This document shows positions 1-8,509 of a DNA stretch of 64,000 nucleotides, one piece after another (positions within the stretch are counted from its first letter, which is position 1; each line of letters opens with the position of its first letter). Origin of the DNA: Asticcacaulis sp. UBA2476 (lineage in GTDB: Bacteria; Pseudomonadota; Alphaproteobacteria; Caulobacterales; Caulobacteraceae); the NCBI GenBank assembly GCA_002342035.1, contig DDPE01000078.1, positions 62,001-126,000 on the forward strand, in the 5' to 3' direction. The position numbers and the translations under genes are program-made. The notes beneath the pieces were generated by a model. The model saw nothing but the letters and a program-made list of their open reading frames with translations. It had not been told where the DNA came from and searched no databases.

Positions 1-301
1 GCCGGAAAACCGCGCGGCGTTTCTGGAACTGGCATCGCGTGGCAATAATCCGACCAGCGTTCTGGAGCGCGACTACGCCAACGAAGGCGGTGACTGGAAC
101 GACCATTTCTCGCCCATCATAGATCAGGAATTTGTCAGCCATTTCGATGATGTGTCAAAATACACTTTTGAGAACAAGCTGGTTCAAAAGGAAGTCGCCA
201 CACGCGATTTCATCGACCCGACCTTTGTTAATAAAGGCATTGATGAGTTGGGCCTGACAGGGTTCTGGAAAGAAACACCCGCCACAGGTTCGGTGCAATG
301 A
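1..301 (+). CDS. ABC transporter substrate-binding protein, C-terminal part (sulfonate/nitrate/taurine type)
   Basis: This is the last ~99 codons of a gene that begins before the window, read in the frame starting at base 2 and ending with TGA at 299-301. The C-terminal pattern (TRDFIDPTFVNKGIDELGL) resembles SsuA/TauA-type periplasmic binding proteins, which end with a 'D-x-x-(F/L)-v-(n/d)-x-x-(L/I)-x-x-LG' helix. The permease and ATPase genes just downstream support a role delivering organosulfur compounds to that importer. Its stop overlaps the next start (ATGA, 298-301), so the two are translationally coupled. The signal peptide and most of the ligand site lie outside the window. The exact substrate cannot be read from what is visible. 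Confidence 0.7.
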   Translation, partial: PENRAAFLELASRGNNPTSVLERDYANEGGDWNDHFSPIIDQEFVSHFDDVSKYTFENKLVQKEVATRDFIDPTFVNKGIDELGLTGFWKETPATGSVQ

Positions 302-1554
302 GTTCACCACCTACAGACACCCCCCTGATTTCAGGGGGGAACCCGCCTTTAGGCGGAGGGGGGTTAAACACCGCCTCTCCATCACCTTGGGTATTCTTAA
401 CCGGGTTCTCAACCTTGGCCCTGATCAGCGGCATTTCGATCGGTCTGGCTAAGGTCGTCACTCAGTTTTTTGCGCTGGCGATTGGGGCCGATGCCTTTCA
501 GATCGGCCTGATCATGGCGATGGAATCTATCGGCATGGTGCTGGTCACCGTCCCCGCCGGTTTCATCATCGCCCGTTTTGGAGCCCGCAGGGTGTACGCT
601 ATCGCCTCACTGGGGCCACTGATCGTCAACCTGCTGCTGCCATTCGCCAGTGGGGTCATCGGTCTGGCGGTCGGTCGTCTGGTGATCGGCCTGTGCATTC
701 CGTTTCGGATCGTGTCGATGAACTCGACCTTTCTGGCTCAGCTTAACCGAATCGGTGTGGGTAAGGCCGGCTGGTATCGCGGCGCGCTGACAGCAGGGCT
801 TGCCCTGATTGGCCCGGCCCTGGCCACCGTACTTACACAGCATGTCGATTACATCTGGTCGTTCGCCATTATCGCCGCCCTGTTCGGCATTATGGCGGTG
901 GGATCGCTCTATTTTTTCACCGATGAAGCGCCTTTGGCGACCGTCCCAAAAGGCTTGAGCGCTAATGGCATCGTCTCTGAGGCCCGCACGTTACTGCGCA
1001 ACAAAGACGTATCGGAAAGCTGCGTCATCGAATTTATCTCCTCGGCCACAGGGTCATTGTTTGCCGCCTTTATCATCGTGGTGGCCGCCCACCTGAACGG
1101 CCTTACCAAGGAAGACGGCGTCCACATCATGCTGTTCCACGGTGCCATGACGGTGCTCGCGCTGTTCGGGGCGGGCCGCCTGACGCGCACGCTCAACAAA
1201 TGGATCGCCTACGGGATCGGTCTGGTTCTGGGCACACTGGCTTTGATCATTCTGGGTACAGCCAGCGGGTTTGCCGCCCTTGCCATCGGGGCTGTCCTGC
1301 TCAGCGCGGGTCAATCCATCGTCCACCTCGTCAACATGCGCCTCCTCAGCACCCATCCCGGTGAAAAATCCAAAGTGTCGGGCCTGTTTAACCTGTCGTC
1401 CATGACCGGCTCCAGCGTCGGCGCATTGGCGGGCGGGATCGTGTCCAAATTTGCCGGTGTCCAGTCGATCTACCTGCTTTGGCTGCCGGTGCTGTGGCTG
1501 GTCGCAGGCTACCTGTTCTTCGTTCTCAAAGGGACCAACCCTCATGAAGCCTGA
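298..1554 (+). CDS. MFS transporter
   Basis: A 418-residue, strongly hydrophobic protein with about 12 predicted membrane segments, typical of the major facilitator superfamily. A charged loop follows the second-third helix pair (ARFGARRVYA), matching the MFS motif A region 'G-x-x-x-D-R-x-G-R-R'. The N-terminus carries a ~35-residue Pro/Gly-rich stretch (GGNPPLGGGGLNTASP) that looks disordered, so translation might begin further in, but the ATGA overlap with the previous gene favours this start. The gene sits inside a sulfur-compound operon and overlaps the next permease by 11 bases. It may export a product or import an organosulfur substrate; the direction is unknown. A carrier embedded among SsuABC-type genes is uncommon but not unique. 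Confidence 0.8.
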   Translation: MSSPPTDTPLISGGNPPLGGGGLNTASPSPWVFLTGFSTLALISGISIGLAKVVTQFFALAIGADAFQIGLIMAMESIGMVLVTVPAGFIIARFGARRVYAIASLGPLIVNLLLPFASGVIGLAVGRLVIGLCIPFRIVSMNSTFLAQLNRIGVGKAGWYRGALTAGLALIGPALATVLTQHVDYIWSFAIIAALFGIMAVGSLYFFTDEAPLATVPKGLSANGIVSEARTLLRNKDVSESCVIEFISSATGSLFAAFIIVVAAHLNGLTKEDGVHIMLFHGAMTVLALFGAGRLTRTLNKWIAYGIGLVLGTLALIILGTASGFAALAIGAVLLSAGQSIVHLVNMRLLSTHPGEKSKVSGLFNLSSMTGSSVGALAGGIVSKFAGVQSIYLLWLPVLWLVAGYLFFVLKGTNPHEA

Positions 1555-2299
1555 TCTGAAACTCATATTGTCGGTCGGATCGCCTCTGCTGCTGCTCATC
1601 GTCTGGCAGGCCGTGACCGCGTTTAAACTGTTCCCGCCCGAAGTTCTGGTCTCCCCCACCGCCGTGATCGCCGCCTTTGGCGAGGTTATCACCACCGGTG
1701 AATTGCAGCGCCACCTGTCGGAAAGCCTGACCCGTCTGGCAGGCGGATTCACCACCGGTGCGTCGCTGGGATTGCTGTTCGGTCTGGCGCTGGCGCTATC
1801 GAAAACGGTGGAGCGGGTGTTCGGGCCGACGTTTCAGGCCCTGCGTCAGGTGCCGGTTCTGGCCTTCATCCCCATGCTGATCCTGCTGCTCGGCATCGAC
1901 GAAGTGTTCAAGATCGTCATCATCGCCAAGGCCGCTTTTTTCCCCGTGGCTCTGGCGGCCTACGACAGCGTCAAGGGCGTGCCGAAATCCTATTTCGAGG
2001 TGTCGTCGCTTTACCGGGCACCGTGGTGGGTGCTGATCAGCAAAATCCTGATCCCCGCCACCATCCCTAATATTCTGGCCGGTGTGCGCTTAAGCCTGAC
2101 CCGGTCGTGGCTGGTGCTGGTAGCGGCGGAACTGATCGTGGCCGATAGCGGCCTTGGGCAAATGATGGAAATGGGCCGCCAGATGTTCCGCCTCGATATC
2201 GTCATGGTGGGGGTGATTGTCGCCGGCGTTATCGGGTTTGCACTCGACCGCCTGTTTCAGCTTTTGCAAGCGCACGCCCTGCGCTGGAAGACTGCGTGA
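1544..2299 (+). CDS. ABC transporter permease (SsuC/TauC type)
   Basis: A 251-residue inner-membrane permease of the binding-protein-dependent (BPD_transp_1) family with about six membrane helices. The EAA-loop region that contacts the ATPase is visible as 'AAYDSVKGVPKSYFEVSSLY' near residue 140. I chose ATG 1544, which overlaps the end of the MFS gene; an upstream in-frame start at 1451 would add 31 residues encoded wholly inside the MFS gene and without hydrophobic character. It pairs with the second permease immediately downstream, so the importer is probably a heterodimer rather than the homodimer usual for SsuC. The substrate is probably an organic sulfonate or sulfinate, judged from the monooxygenase neighbours. 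Confidence 0.88.
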   Translation: MKPDLKLILSVGSPLLLLIVWQAVTAFKLFPPEVLVSPTAVIAAFGEVITTGELQRHLSESLTRLAGGFTTGASLGLLFGLALALSKTVERVFGPTFQALRQVPVLAFIPMLILLLGIDEVFKIVIIAKAAFFPVALAAYDSVKGVPKSYFEVSSLYRAPWWVLISKILIPATIPNILAGVRLSLTRSWLVLVAAELIVADSGLGQMMEMGRQMFRLDIVMVGVIVAGVIGFALDRLFQLLQAHALRWKTA

Positions 2300-3096
2300 G
2301 GCCGGTCATGACATTAAAAACCCTAAACTTAAACGCCTTCAAACCGGTCTGGCTAATGGGCCTGATCCCGCCAGTCCTGTTCCTTTTGTGGTGGGATCAT
2401 GAAGCCGTCAAAGGGGGCGCCAACGCTCTGGCCTTCGTCTCTCTGGCACAGGTAGGTCAGGCCCTTATCGATATGTTTGCCACCGGTGAACTGGGCCTGT
2501 CATACGGCTCCAGTCTTGGCCGCGCCTTATCGGGCCTGTTGATCGGCGGCGGTATCGGCACACTGGTCGGCATTGCCATGGGCTTGTCAAAGCCGATCGA
2601 GTGGGCGGCTTCGCCCATCTACAACAGCTTTCGTCAGGTGCCGATTTTGGGATGGTTGCCGCTGATCGGCCTGTGGTTCGGCTCAGGCGACCTGTCCAAG
2701 CTGATCATCGTCGCCCTGTCGGCCTTTTACCCGACCGTGCTCTATACCTTTGAGGGGCTAAAGCAGGTCGAGGCCCGCCTGCTCGATGTCGCGCGTGTGT
2801 ACCGCCTCAGTGGTTGGCAGACCTTCTGGCGTATTCAATGGCCCGCCGCCTTGCCGTCCATCTTTACCGGCCTGTTTCAGGCGCTGGCTTTTACTTGGAT
2901 TTCGACCATCGGGGTTGAGCTTCTGTTCTCATCAGGGGCCGGTCTGGGCGCCATGATGCAGCAGGCCCAGCTACAGGCCCGCCTCGATATCGTTCTGGTC
3001 TGTATCCTGTTCGTCGGCCTCACCGGCTTCGCCATCAACTTCCTCATCAAACGCCTCAGCCAGCACGTCTTAAGCTGGCGCAGCATCAGAGCTTAG
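2296..3096 (+). CDS. ABC transporter permease, second subunit (SsuC/TauC type)
   Basis: A 266-residue permease paralogous to the preceding one, again with about six hydrophobic helices and an EAA-type loop (LKQVEARLLDVARVYRLS) around residue 160. It may start at GTG 2296, overlapping the previous stop by four bases, or at ATG 2308, four codons later; the sequence does not settle this. It ends eleven bases before the ATPase gene. Two distinct permeases in one SsuABC-type operon suggest a heterodimeric membrane channel. The overlaps at both ends place it firmly in the same transcript. Confidence 0.87.
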   Translation: MRPVMTLKTLNLNAFKPVWLMGLIPPVLFLLWWDHEAVKGGANALAFVSLAQVGQALIDMFATGELGLSYGSSLGRALSGLLIGGGIGTLVGIAMGLSKPIEWAASPIYNSFRQVPILGWLPLIGLWFGSGDLSKLIIVALSAFYPTVLYTFEGLKQVEARLLDVARVYRLSGWQTFWRIQWPAALPSIFTGLFQALAFTWISTIGVELLFSSGAGLGAMMQQAQLQARLDIVLVCILFVGLTGFAINFLIKRLSQHVLSWRSIRA

Positions 3097-3106
3097 GAAT
3101 CCACGC

Positions 3107-3949
3107 ATGGACTACGTTCCCCACTCTCAAATCCCCGGCCACAAGATCAAACAGACCGGGGCGGTTTCGCTCAAAGGCATTAAGAAGCAGTTCAATTTCA
3201 AGGACCGTGAGCTGAAGGTTCTGTCGGAGTTTTCCCTTGATGTGCAACCCGGCGAATTTGTCTCAATCGTTGGCCCGTCCGGCTGCGGTAAATCCACCTT
3301 ATTGCGCCTGATTGCGGGACTTGACGATACCTATGACGGCACCATCGCCCTTGATGGGCAGCGGGTTGCCGGCACGTCGCTGGAGCGAGGGCTGGTCTTT
3401 CAGGACCACCGCCTGTTCCCGTGGATGACGCTGGAAGACAACATCGCTCTGGCCCTCACTAACCGTCAGATTTCAAAGGATGCCAAGGCCAAGCTGGTCG
3501 CTGATCATATCGCTTTAGTCGGTCTTAAGGGCTTTGAAAAGGCCTTCCCGCATCAGCTTTCCGGCGGCATGGCCCAACGCGCGGCCATTGCGCGCTCACT
3601 GGTCAATGAGCCCAAGGTGCTGCTGCTGGATGAACCGTTCGGGGCACTTGATGCTCTGACCCGCGTCCACCTTCAGGGTGAGCTTCAGCGCATCTGGCTG
3701 GCGCAGGGGTCAACTATGATCATGATCACCCATGATGTTGAAGAAGCGCTCTATCTCGGCGACCGCGTGGTGGTCATGCAAGCCAATCCGGGCCGCATCA
3801 CCCATACCGTCGATGTCAATCTGCCTCATCCGCGTGACCGCGCCTCCCCGGTTTTACATAAGCTGAAAGATGAGATTCTGGCCGAGTTGACCAATGTGCC
3901 TGAGCCTTCAAATCCGATCGTGCGCCTGATCAAGGGAGACGACCAATGA
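3107..3949 (+). CDS. ABC transporter ATP-binding protein (SsuB/TauB type)
   Basis: A 280-residue ATPase with Walker A (GPSGCGKST, near residue 58), Q-loop (FQDHRLFPW), signature (LSGGMAQR), Walker B (VLLLDEPFGALD) and H-loop (MITHD). These are complete and in the usual order, so the subunit should be active. 'GALDALTR' is typical of the nitrate/sulfonate/taurine subclass. It energises import through the two permeases upstream. The first ~20 residues (MDYVPHSQIPGHKIKQ) precede the usual start of the fold, but no better start is evident and an 'AGGAATCCACGC' ribosome-site-like stretch precedes ATG 3107. Its stop overlaps the next gene by four bases (ATGA). Confidence 0.93.
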   Translation: MDYVPHSQIPGHKIKQTGAVSLKGIKKQFNFKDRELKVLSEFSLDVQPGEFVSIVGPSGCGKSTLLRLIAGLDDTYDGTIALDGQRVAGTSLERGLVFQDHRLFPWMTLEDNIALALTNRQISKDAKAKLVADHIALVGLKGFEKAFPHQLSGGMAQRAAIARSLVNEPKVLLLDEPFGALDALTRVHLQGELQRIWLAQGSTMIMITHDVEEALYLGDRVVVMQANPGRITHTVDVNLPHPRDRASPVLHKLKDEILAELTNVPEPSNPIVRLIKGDDQ

Positions 3950-4563
3950 GCTTCGATATCTTGACCAAATGGCCCACTACAACCCGGCAAAGCGACTATC
4001 CCGTCGATCCGATATTTACCGGCCGCTGGTCATCGCGCGCCCTGACCGGAGAGCCGATCCCGGAGACCGATCTCTACACCTGTTTCGAGGCCGCCCGCTG
4101 GGCCCCTTCGGCCTTTAATGCTCAGCCGTGGCGGTTCATCTATGCCCACCGCGATGGCCGCGACTGGGATGCGCTGTTCTCACTGCTCAACGCCAAGAAC
4201 CAGTCCTGGGCCTACAAAGCCTCGGCCATAATCTTTGTCGTCTCTCGCAAGGATTTTGTGTTTCAGGATCAAACCGTGCCGGTCGGCAGTCATTCGTTCG
4301 ACACCGGTGCCGCCTGGGGCGCATTCGCCCATCAGGCTCATTTGCTGGGATATTCGACCCGCGCCATCGGCGGCTTTGACCGTAAGGCCGCGCCTGAAAT
4401 TTTAAGCGTACCTGACAACCACCATGTCGAAGCCGCCATAGCCATTGGCCGCCGTGCGGGCCTCGATGACCTGCCGGAGACCTTTCACGCGCAGGAAACT
4501 CCATCCGAGCGCCACCCCTTAAAGACCTTCGTGTTCGAAGGCCGCTTTACCTCAGCCGAATAG
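3946..4563 (+). CDS. nitroreductase-family flavoprotein
   Basis: A 205-residue FMN-dependent nitroreductase-fold protein. The N-terminal pattern 'GRWSSRALTGEPIPE' followed by 'AARWAPSAFNAQPWRF' is the classic FMN-phosphate-binding start of the family, and 'AIAIGRR' lies where these proteins carry their C-terminal strand. It overlaps the ATPase gene by four bases and ends eight bases before the DszB-like gene. In this operon it could supply reduced flavin to the two luciferase-like monooxygenases downstream, as SsuE does for SsuD from an unrelated fold, or reduce a ring substrate directly. Which of these applies is inference; the family assignment is secure. Confidence 0.85.
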   Translation: MSFDILTKWPTTTRQSDYPVDPIFTGRWSSRALTGEPIPETDLYTCFEAARWAPSAFNAQPWRFIYAHRDGRDWDALFSLLNAKNQSWAYKASAIIFVVSRKDFVFQDQTVPVGSHSFDTGAAWGAFAHQAHLLGYSTRAIGGFDRKAAPEILSVPDNHHVEAAIAIGRRAGLDDLPETFHAQETPSERHPLKTFVFEGRFTSAE

Positions 4564-4571
4564 GAGCCCCA

Positions 4572-5639
4572 ATGCCGTCACGCCTTGCCCCTTTGGTGCC
4601 ATCCGACACCGTATTCATCACCCGCTGCCCGGTGCCGACCGCCACGGCTATCGCCCTCAATCAGGGCTGGTTTGCCGAAGCTTTTAGCGATCACGGTTTC
4701 AAGACCGAAACCTTACAGGATTCCAACGATCCGAAACTGCGCTCTCAGCATTTTTACCATGACCTAAAGGCCCTGTTCCGTGAAGGCGGCAATGTTCCGG
4801 CCTTCTGGTCGCGGGCGCGCAATCTGGCCACCAAAGGCGAAGACCATACGCTGGTTATCGGCCTGACCTGGGTGGATGAAACGCAACTTTTATTGGCACG
4901 GCCCGGTTCGGGAATCCGCGACTTGTCCGACCTTAAGAGCAAGACGCTGGGCCTGTCGAACGCCACCGGTGCCGTCGATATCTGGCGGGCGATGGGTTTG
5001 CGCGGCTATGAAACCGCGCTTAATCTGGCGGGTTTGACCTTTGACGATGTCACCCTGAAAAACCTGACGGCACCGGAGGTTAACTGGCAATCCCCTCGTC
5101 GCGGCGGGACATGGTCGCAGGCCAGCGAGCAGGCTTTGCTGAGTGGCGATGTCGATGTCATCTACGCCAAGGGCGCACCCGCGGTCGCTCTACAGGAAAA
5201 ACATGGGCTGGACGTTGTGCTCGATATCAACACCCTGAGCGATCCGGCTTTGCGCATCAATAACGGCACGCCGCGCCCGATCACTATCCATAAGCATTTC
5301 CTGAGCGATCATCCCGAACTGGTGAAGCTTTATTTGCAAATTCTCAACCGCGCGTCGGCCTGGGCCAAAAACCACTCAGACAGCGTGGCCGACATCATCG
5401 CTTTCGAGACCGGCACCACCACCGATGCCGTTCACAAAGGCTATGGCGCAGGGCTTTCTCACACCCTTGATGTCAATCTGTCGAAGGCGCGCATTGATGC
5501 CTTTCAGGATCAGGCCGATTTTCTGCATAGCCACGGCCTGATCGACGCGCACGTCAATGTTCGCAACTGGATCGCCGCCGAACCGCTTCAGGCGGCGCTT
5601 AATGATCCGCTGCCCCTCACTGCCAATAAAGCTGCTTAA
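4572..5639 (+). CDS. DszB-like sulfinate desulfinase (binding-protein fold, probably cytoplasmic enzyme)
   Basis: A 355-residue protein that a quick search would call an ABC binding protein, but it has no signal peptide. It lines up with 2'-hydroxybiphenyl-2-sulfinate desulfinase (DszB), as recalled from memory: 'TRCPVP' (Cys19) against DszB's catalytic-Cys segment NCPVP, 'QHFYHD' (His60) against VHFTYD, and 'LFREGGNVP' (Arg70) against TRFGGEIP. DszB's known active-site set is Cys27, His60, Arg70, so all three are present with the same His-Arg spacing. Later matches include 'LSGDVDVIY' and 'AWAKNHSDSV'. The likely reaction is hydrolysis of a sulfinate to sulfite plus the desulfonated product, after oxidation by the two monooxygenases downstream. 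The actual substrate is unknown; a non-catalytic sulfur-compound binder remains possible. Confidence 0.72.
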   Translation: MPSRLAPLVPSDTVFITRCPVPTATAIALNQGWFAEAFSDHGFKTETLQDSNDPKLRSQHFYHDLKALFREGGNVPAFWSRARNLATKGEDHTLVIGLTWVDETQLLLARPGSGIRDLSDLKSKTLGLSNATGAVDIWRAMGLRGYETALNLAGLTFDDVTLKNLTAPEVNWQSPRRGGTWSQASEQALLSGDVDVIYAKGAPAVALQEKHGLDVVLDINTLSDPALRINNGTPRPITIHKHFLSDHPELVKLYLQILNRASAWAKNHSDSVADIIAFETGTTTDAVHKGYGAGLSHTLDVNLSKARIDAFQDQADFLHSHGLIDAHVNVRNWIAAEPLQAALNDPLPLTANKAA

Positions 5640-5650
5640 GGAACATTCTG

Positions 5651-6619
5651 ATGAGTCTTGAATTTTACTGGTATCTGCCGACCGCCGGCGATGGCCGCTC
5701 GAAAGCCTTCGATCAACTGGCGCCCGCCAAGGATACGCCCAACACCACCATCCGCGATCTGCGCCGCGACCACTACACCAATATCGACTATATCACACAG
5801 GTCGCCCGCGCCGCTGAACTGGCCGGGTTCGATGGGCTGATAGCACCCGACGATGCGGCGGGCGAAGCGTCATGGATCGTGGCCGGCCTGATCGCCCGCG
5901 ACATCAAGCGCCCGAAAATCATCACTGAGTTTTCCCCCGGCGCGGGCTCAGCCGTCTATTTCGCCAAGAAGGCTGTGACCTTTCAGCGCTACAGCGGCAA
6001 CCGTCTGGGCTGGTCTTTGGCCACGTCAACGGATGCGGCCACCCGCAAAGCCTTGGGTGATTTCGTGGCTGATGGCGACATTGCCCGACGTTTGGAAGAG
6101 TTTCTGATTGTCTCCAAAGGTGTCGGATCGTCCGATGATTTTACCTTTAAGGGTGAGTTTTTCGAGGTCTTAAAAGGCGGCTTTGGCGGGCCGTTATCGG
6201 GCTGGCAATTGCCGGAAATCAGCCTGTCCGGTGACACCTCCGAGGCGCTGGAAATTTCAGCCGGTTACGGCGATGTCCATGTCTTTGAGTTGGGAACCGC
6301 TGATTTGGCGTCTAAAATCGCCCGCCTGAAAGCGCTGACCGCCACCAAGGCCCGTACTATTAACATCGCGCTCAAGGCTCGCATCTTTGCCCATGACGAT
6401 CTGGATCGTGCGGCTTTAGAGGCCAAACGCGCCGGATTTGAAAACGACGCCCAGACCCTGACCGGCGATTACGACAGCCTGGCAGAAGACCTCCTTCTGC
6501 TGGGCGAACTCGGCGTCGATCGTTTTCAACTGTTCGCCCCCCACAGCCTTGAGACCGCCTACCGCATCGGCGAGCACGTCCTGCCGCGCATCCGGCAAGC
6601 CCTCCGCAAAGCCGCATAA
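5651..6619 (+). CDS. LLM-class flavin-dependent monooxygenase
   Basis: A 322-residue bacterial-luciferase-like monooxygenase (TIM barrel using reduced FMN). Visible family marks are the N-terminal 'LEFYWYLPTAGDGR', 'AELAGFDGLIAPD' and the C-terminal 'LGVDRFQLFAPHSLETAYRIGEHVLPR', which parallels the SsuD ending '[21 protein letters not shown]'. It is about 60 residues shorter than SsuD because of shorter insert regions. It starts eleven bases after the DszB-like gene behind an 'AAGGA' site and is twelve bases from its larger paralogue. Likely role: one oxygenation step on an organosulfur compound to release a sulfinate or sulfite. Whether it acts alone or with the next enzyme cannot be told. 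Confidence 0.87.
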   Translation: MSLEFYWYLPTAGDGRSKAFDQLAPAKDTPNTTIRDLRRDHYTNIDYITQVARAAELAGFDGLIAPDDAAGEASWIVAGLIARDIKRPKIITEFSPGAGSAVYFAKKAVTFQRYSGNRLGWSLATSTDAATRKALGDFVADGDIARRLEEFLIVSKGVGSSDDFTFKGEFFEVLKGGFGGPLSGWQLPEISLSGDTSEALEISAGYGDVHVFELGTADLASKIARLKALTATKARTINIALKARIFAHDDLDRAALEAKRAGFENDAQTLTGDYDSLAEDLLLLGELGVDRFQLFAPHSLETAYRIGEHVLPRIRQALRKAA

Positions 6620-6631
6620 GGAGTTACAGAT

Positions 6632-7783
6632 ATGTCCATTGATTTTTTCTGGCGACTGCCGACCCACGGCTGCTCGACCTCGGTGCGTAATCCCAGCCTG
6701 ACCCGCGGCGACTGGGTGCCCCTGACCGAAGGCAACCAGGCCCCCGGCCTTTATGACGGTCGGCCCGATGGTTCGACCTATATCGACCATGTCGCCCAGA
6801 TCGCCAAGGCGGCCGAGATTTCCGGCTTTCACGGCGGCCTGATCCCGTCATTCCCCATGACTGACGATCCGTGGGTGATTTCGTCCCACCTGGCGCGTGA
6901 AACCAAGACTTTCCGGTTCATGATCGCCTTTCAGCCGGGCTTTATCAATCCGGTAGAAACGGCACGCCTGACCGCCTCCCTGCAACGGGCGACCGGCGGG
7001 CGGGCCCTGTTCAACATCATCACCGGCGGCGGGGGCCCTTCGCAACTGTGGTGGGGTGACAGCTTCGCTCACGATGACCGCTATGGCCGCACCACCGAGT
7101 TTCTGGACATCCTCAAAGGCGCCTGGAAAGACGGCCCCTATAGCCAGAACGGCAAGTTCTACAGCGTCGAAAATGGTCAATTACCAGCAGCCCTCGCCGC
7201 AACCGACCTGCCGGAAATCTATTTCTCCGGGTCATCGGACGCGGCCTTGCAATCGGCCTCAAAACACGCGGACTACTACCTGTCGTGGCTGGAACCGTTT
7301 GAGCAATTGAAAGCCAAGTTCGGCGCGGTAAAGGAAAAAACTGACGCGCTGGGTCGCAAAATCAAGTGCTCGGTCCGCGTTGACCTGATCGCCCGGCCCA
7401 CCGAAGAAGAAGCCTGGGCCGATGCCAAGGCCGGTTTCGAAGCCACCGCCCACAAACGTAGCGACAGCTTTAAACAGGCTTCCGATTCCGTCGGCGCCGC
7501 CCGTCAGGCGGCGTTCAAAGCCTCGGATGCCAAACACTATGATGAACTGATCATCGGGCCCAACCTGTGGACTGGTTTCTCGCTTCTGCGCGGCGGACCG
7601 GCACTCGGCATCGTCGGCTCCTATGAGCAGTGCGCCCAGAAACTGGATGAATTGATCGCCCTTGGCACCGACAGTTTCATCCTCGCCGGCACCCCGCACC
7701 TCGAAGAAGCCTACCGCGTCGGCGAAGAAGTCCTCCCCCTCGTCCGGGGCCGTCAGGCCTCATTGTCCATTGCTGCTGAATAA
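6632..7783 (+). CDS. SsuD-like LLM-class monooxygenase
   Basis: A 383-residue protein, the length of alkanesulfonate monooxygenase SsuD. It shares the N-terminal 'FFWRLPTHG', '[11 protein letters not shown]', '[10 protein letters not shown]', '[11 protein letters not shown]', '[18 protein letters not shown]' and '[14 protein letters not shown]' segments of that family. SsuD uses FMNH2 and O2 to cleave the C-S bond of sulfonates to an aldehyde and sulfite. The neighbouring desulfinase-like and second monooxygenase genes suggest a multi-step Dsz-like route instead of, or besides, the one-step SsuD reaction. A good ribosome site (AAGGAG) precedes ATG 6632. No dedicated flavin reductase of the SsuE type is seen in the window; the nitroreductase-family gene may serve. 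Confidence 0.88.
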   Translation: [383 protein letters not shown]

Positions 7784-7795
7784 GGAAACATACTC

Positions 7796-8500
7796 ATGTC
7801 TACATTGTCTCAAACCGTGCTCGACTTTGTTGAACAGGTTAAAACCGATGCCGCGATTGCGTTTAAGGGTCTGCGCGACACCCACACCATCTCCCCGGCA
7901 GGCACCGTCAATTTCGTTCAGCGGGTTCCCGATGAGCACCTGATCGTCTCGATCGGCTATCCCGGCCCGTTCGCGCCCGACTCTGAGCTGAAACCTGCGG
8001 TCTATGATTTTGACGGTAACCTGCTTTTGGGTGAGGCCAAAAACTCCGGTGGTGGTGGGCGCTACCTGCCGATCTTTCGTAAGCATGACGATATCACCAC
8101 CGTCAGCCACGTCCACTCGGTCTATTTAGGCGCATGGTCGCAAAGCCACCGCACCTTGCCTATCCGCTATGTACCGGTGCAGCGCTGGACCCGCATCCGT
8201 GAACTGCCGGTCTATATCGACCGTCGTCAGGGTGAGGCCAACTACATCCTTGAGCGCCTTGAGGAGGACAATAGCCACTTCGCCATTCTTGAGGCCAATG
8301 GCGGCTCAACCGTGTGGGGCCGCAAGGGTATTCTGGCGCTGGCCAACACCATCGTAAACCTCGAAGAAGGCGCGCGCCTGCAAGCGATTGCTGAAACCCT
8401 AGGCGGCTCCAAACTCTATGGTCCCGGCGTACTAGAACAGCAATGGAAAATGAGCGGCCTGTGGCGCCCTGAAGACGAAGTGGCGGTCGCTGCGGAATAA
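7796..8500 (+). CDS. class II aldolase/adducin-fold protein lacking one usual metal ligand
   Basis: A 234-residue protein of the class II aldolase/adducin fold, last gene of the operon. The paired zinc ligands are visible as 'VSHVHSVYLGAW' near residue 103. The third ligand of active enzymes normally sits in an 'NHG' turn followed by 'v-x-G'; the matching segment here reads 'ILEANGGSTVWGRKG', with Gly in place of that His. Either another residue completes the metal site or the protein is not a classical aldolase. It may handle the aldehyde or keto product left by monooxygenation; this is inference from position only. It starts twelve bases after the SsuD-like gene with an 'AAGGAAA' ribosome site. 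Confidence 0.8.
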   Translation: MSTLSQTVLDFVEQVKTDAAIAFKGLRDTHTISPAGTVNFVQRVPDEHLIVSIGYPGPFAPDSELKPAVYDFDGNLLLGEAKNSGGGGRYLPIFRKHDDITTVSHVHSVYLGAWSQSHRTLPIRYVPVQRWTRIRELPVYIDRRQGEANYILERLEEDNSHFAILEANGGSTVWGRKGILALANTIVNLEEGARLQAIAETLGGSKLYGPGVLEQQWKMSGLWRPEDEVAVAAE

Positions 8501-8509
8501 CATCCAACC

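Noticed and set aside
1054..1755. Long open frame on the - strand opposite the MFS and permease genes.
   Set aside because: Gln/Arg/Gly-rich shadow frame of GC-rich coding sequence, without domain pattern or ribosome site.
4572..5639. Reading as a periplasmic sulfonate-binding protein.
   Set aside because: No signal peptide, presence of the DszB catalytic residues, and a separate binding protein already at the start of the operon.
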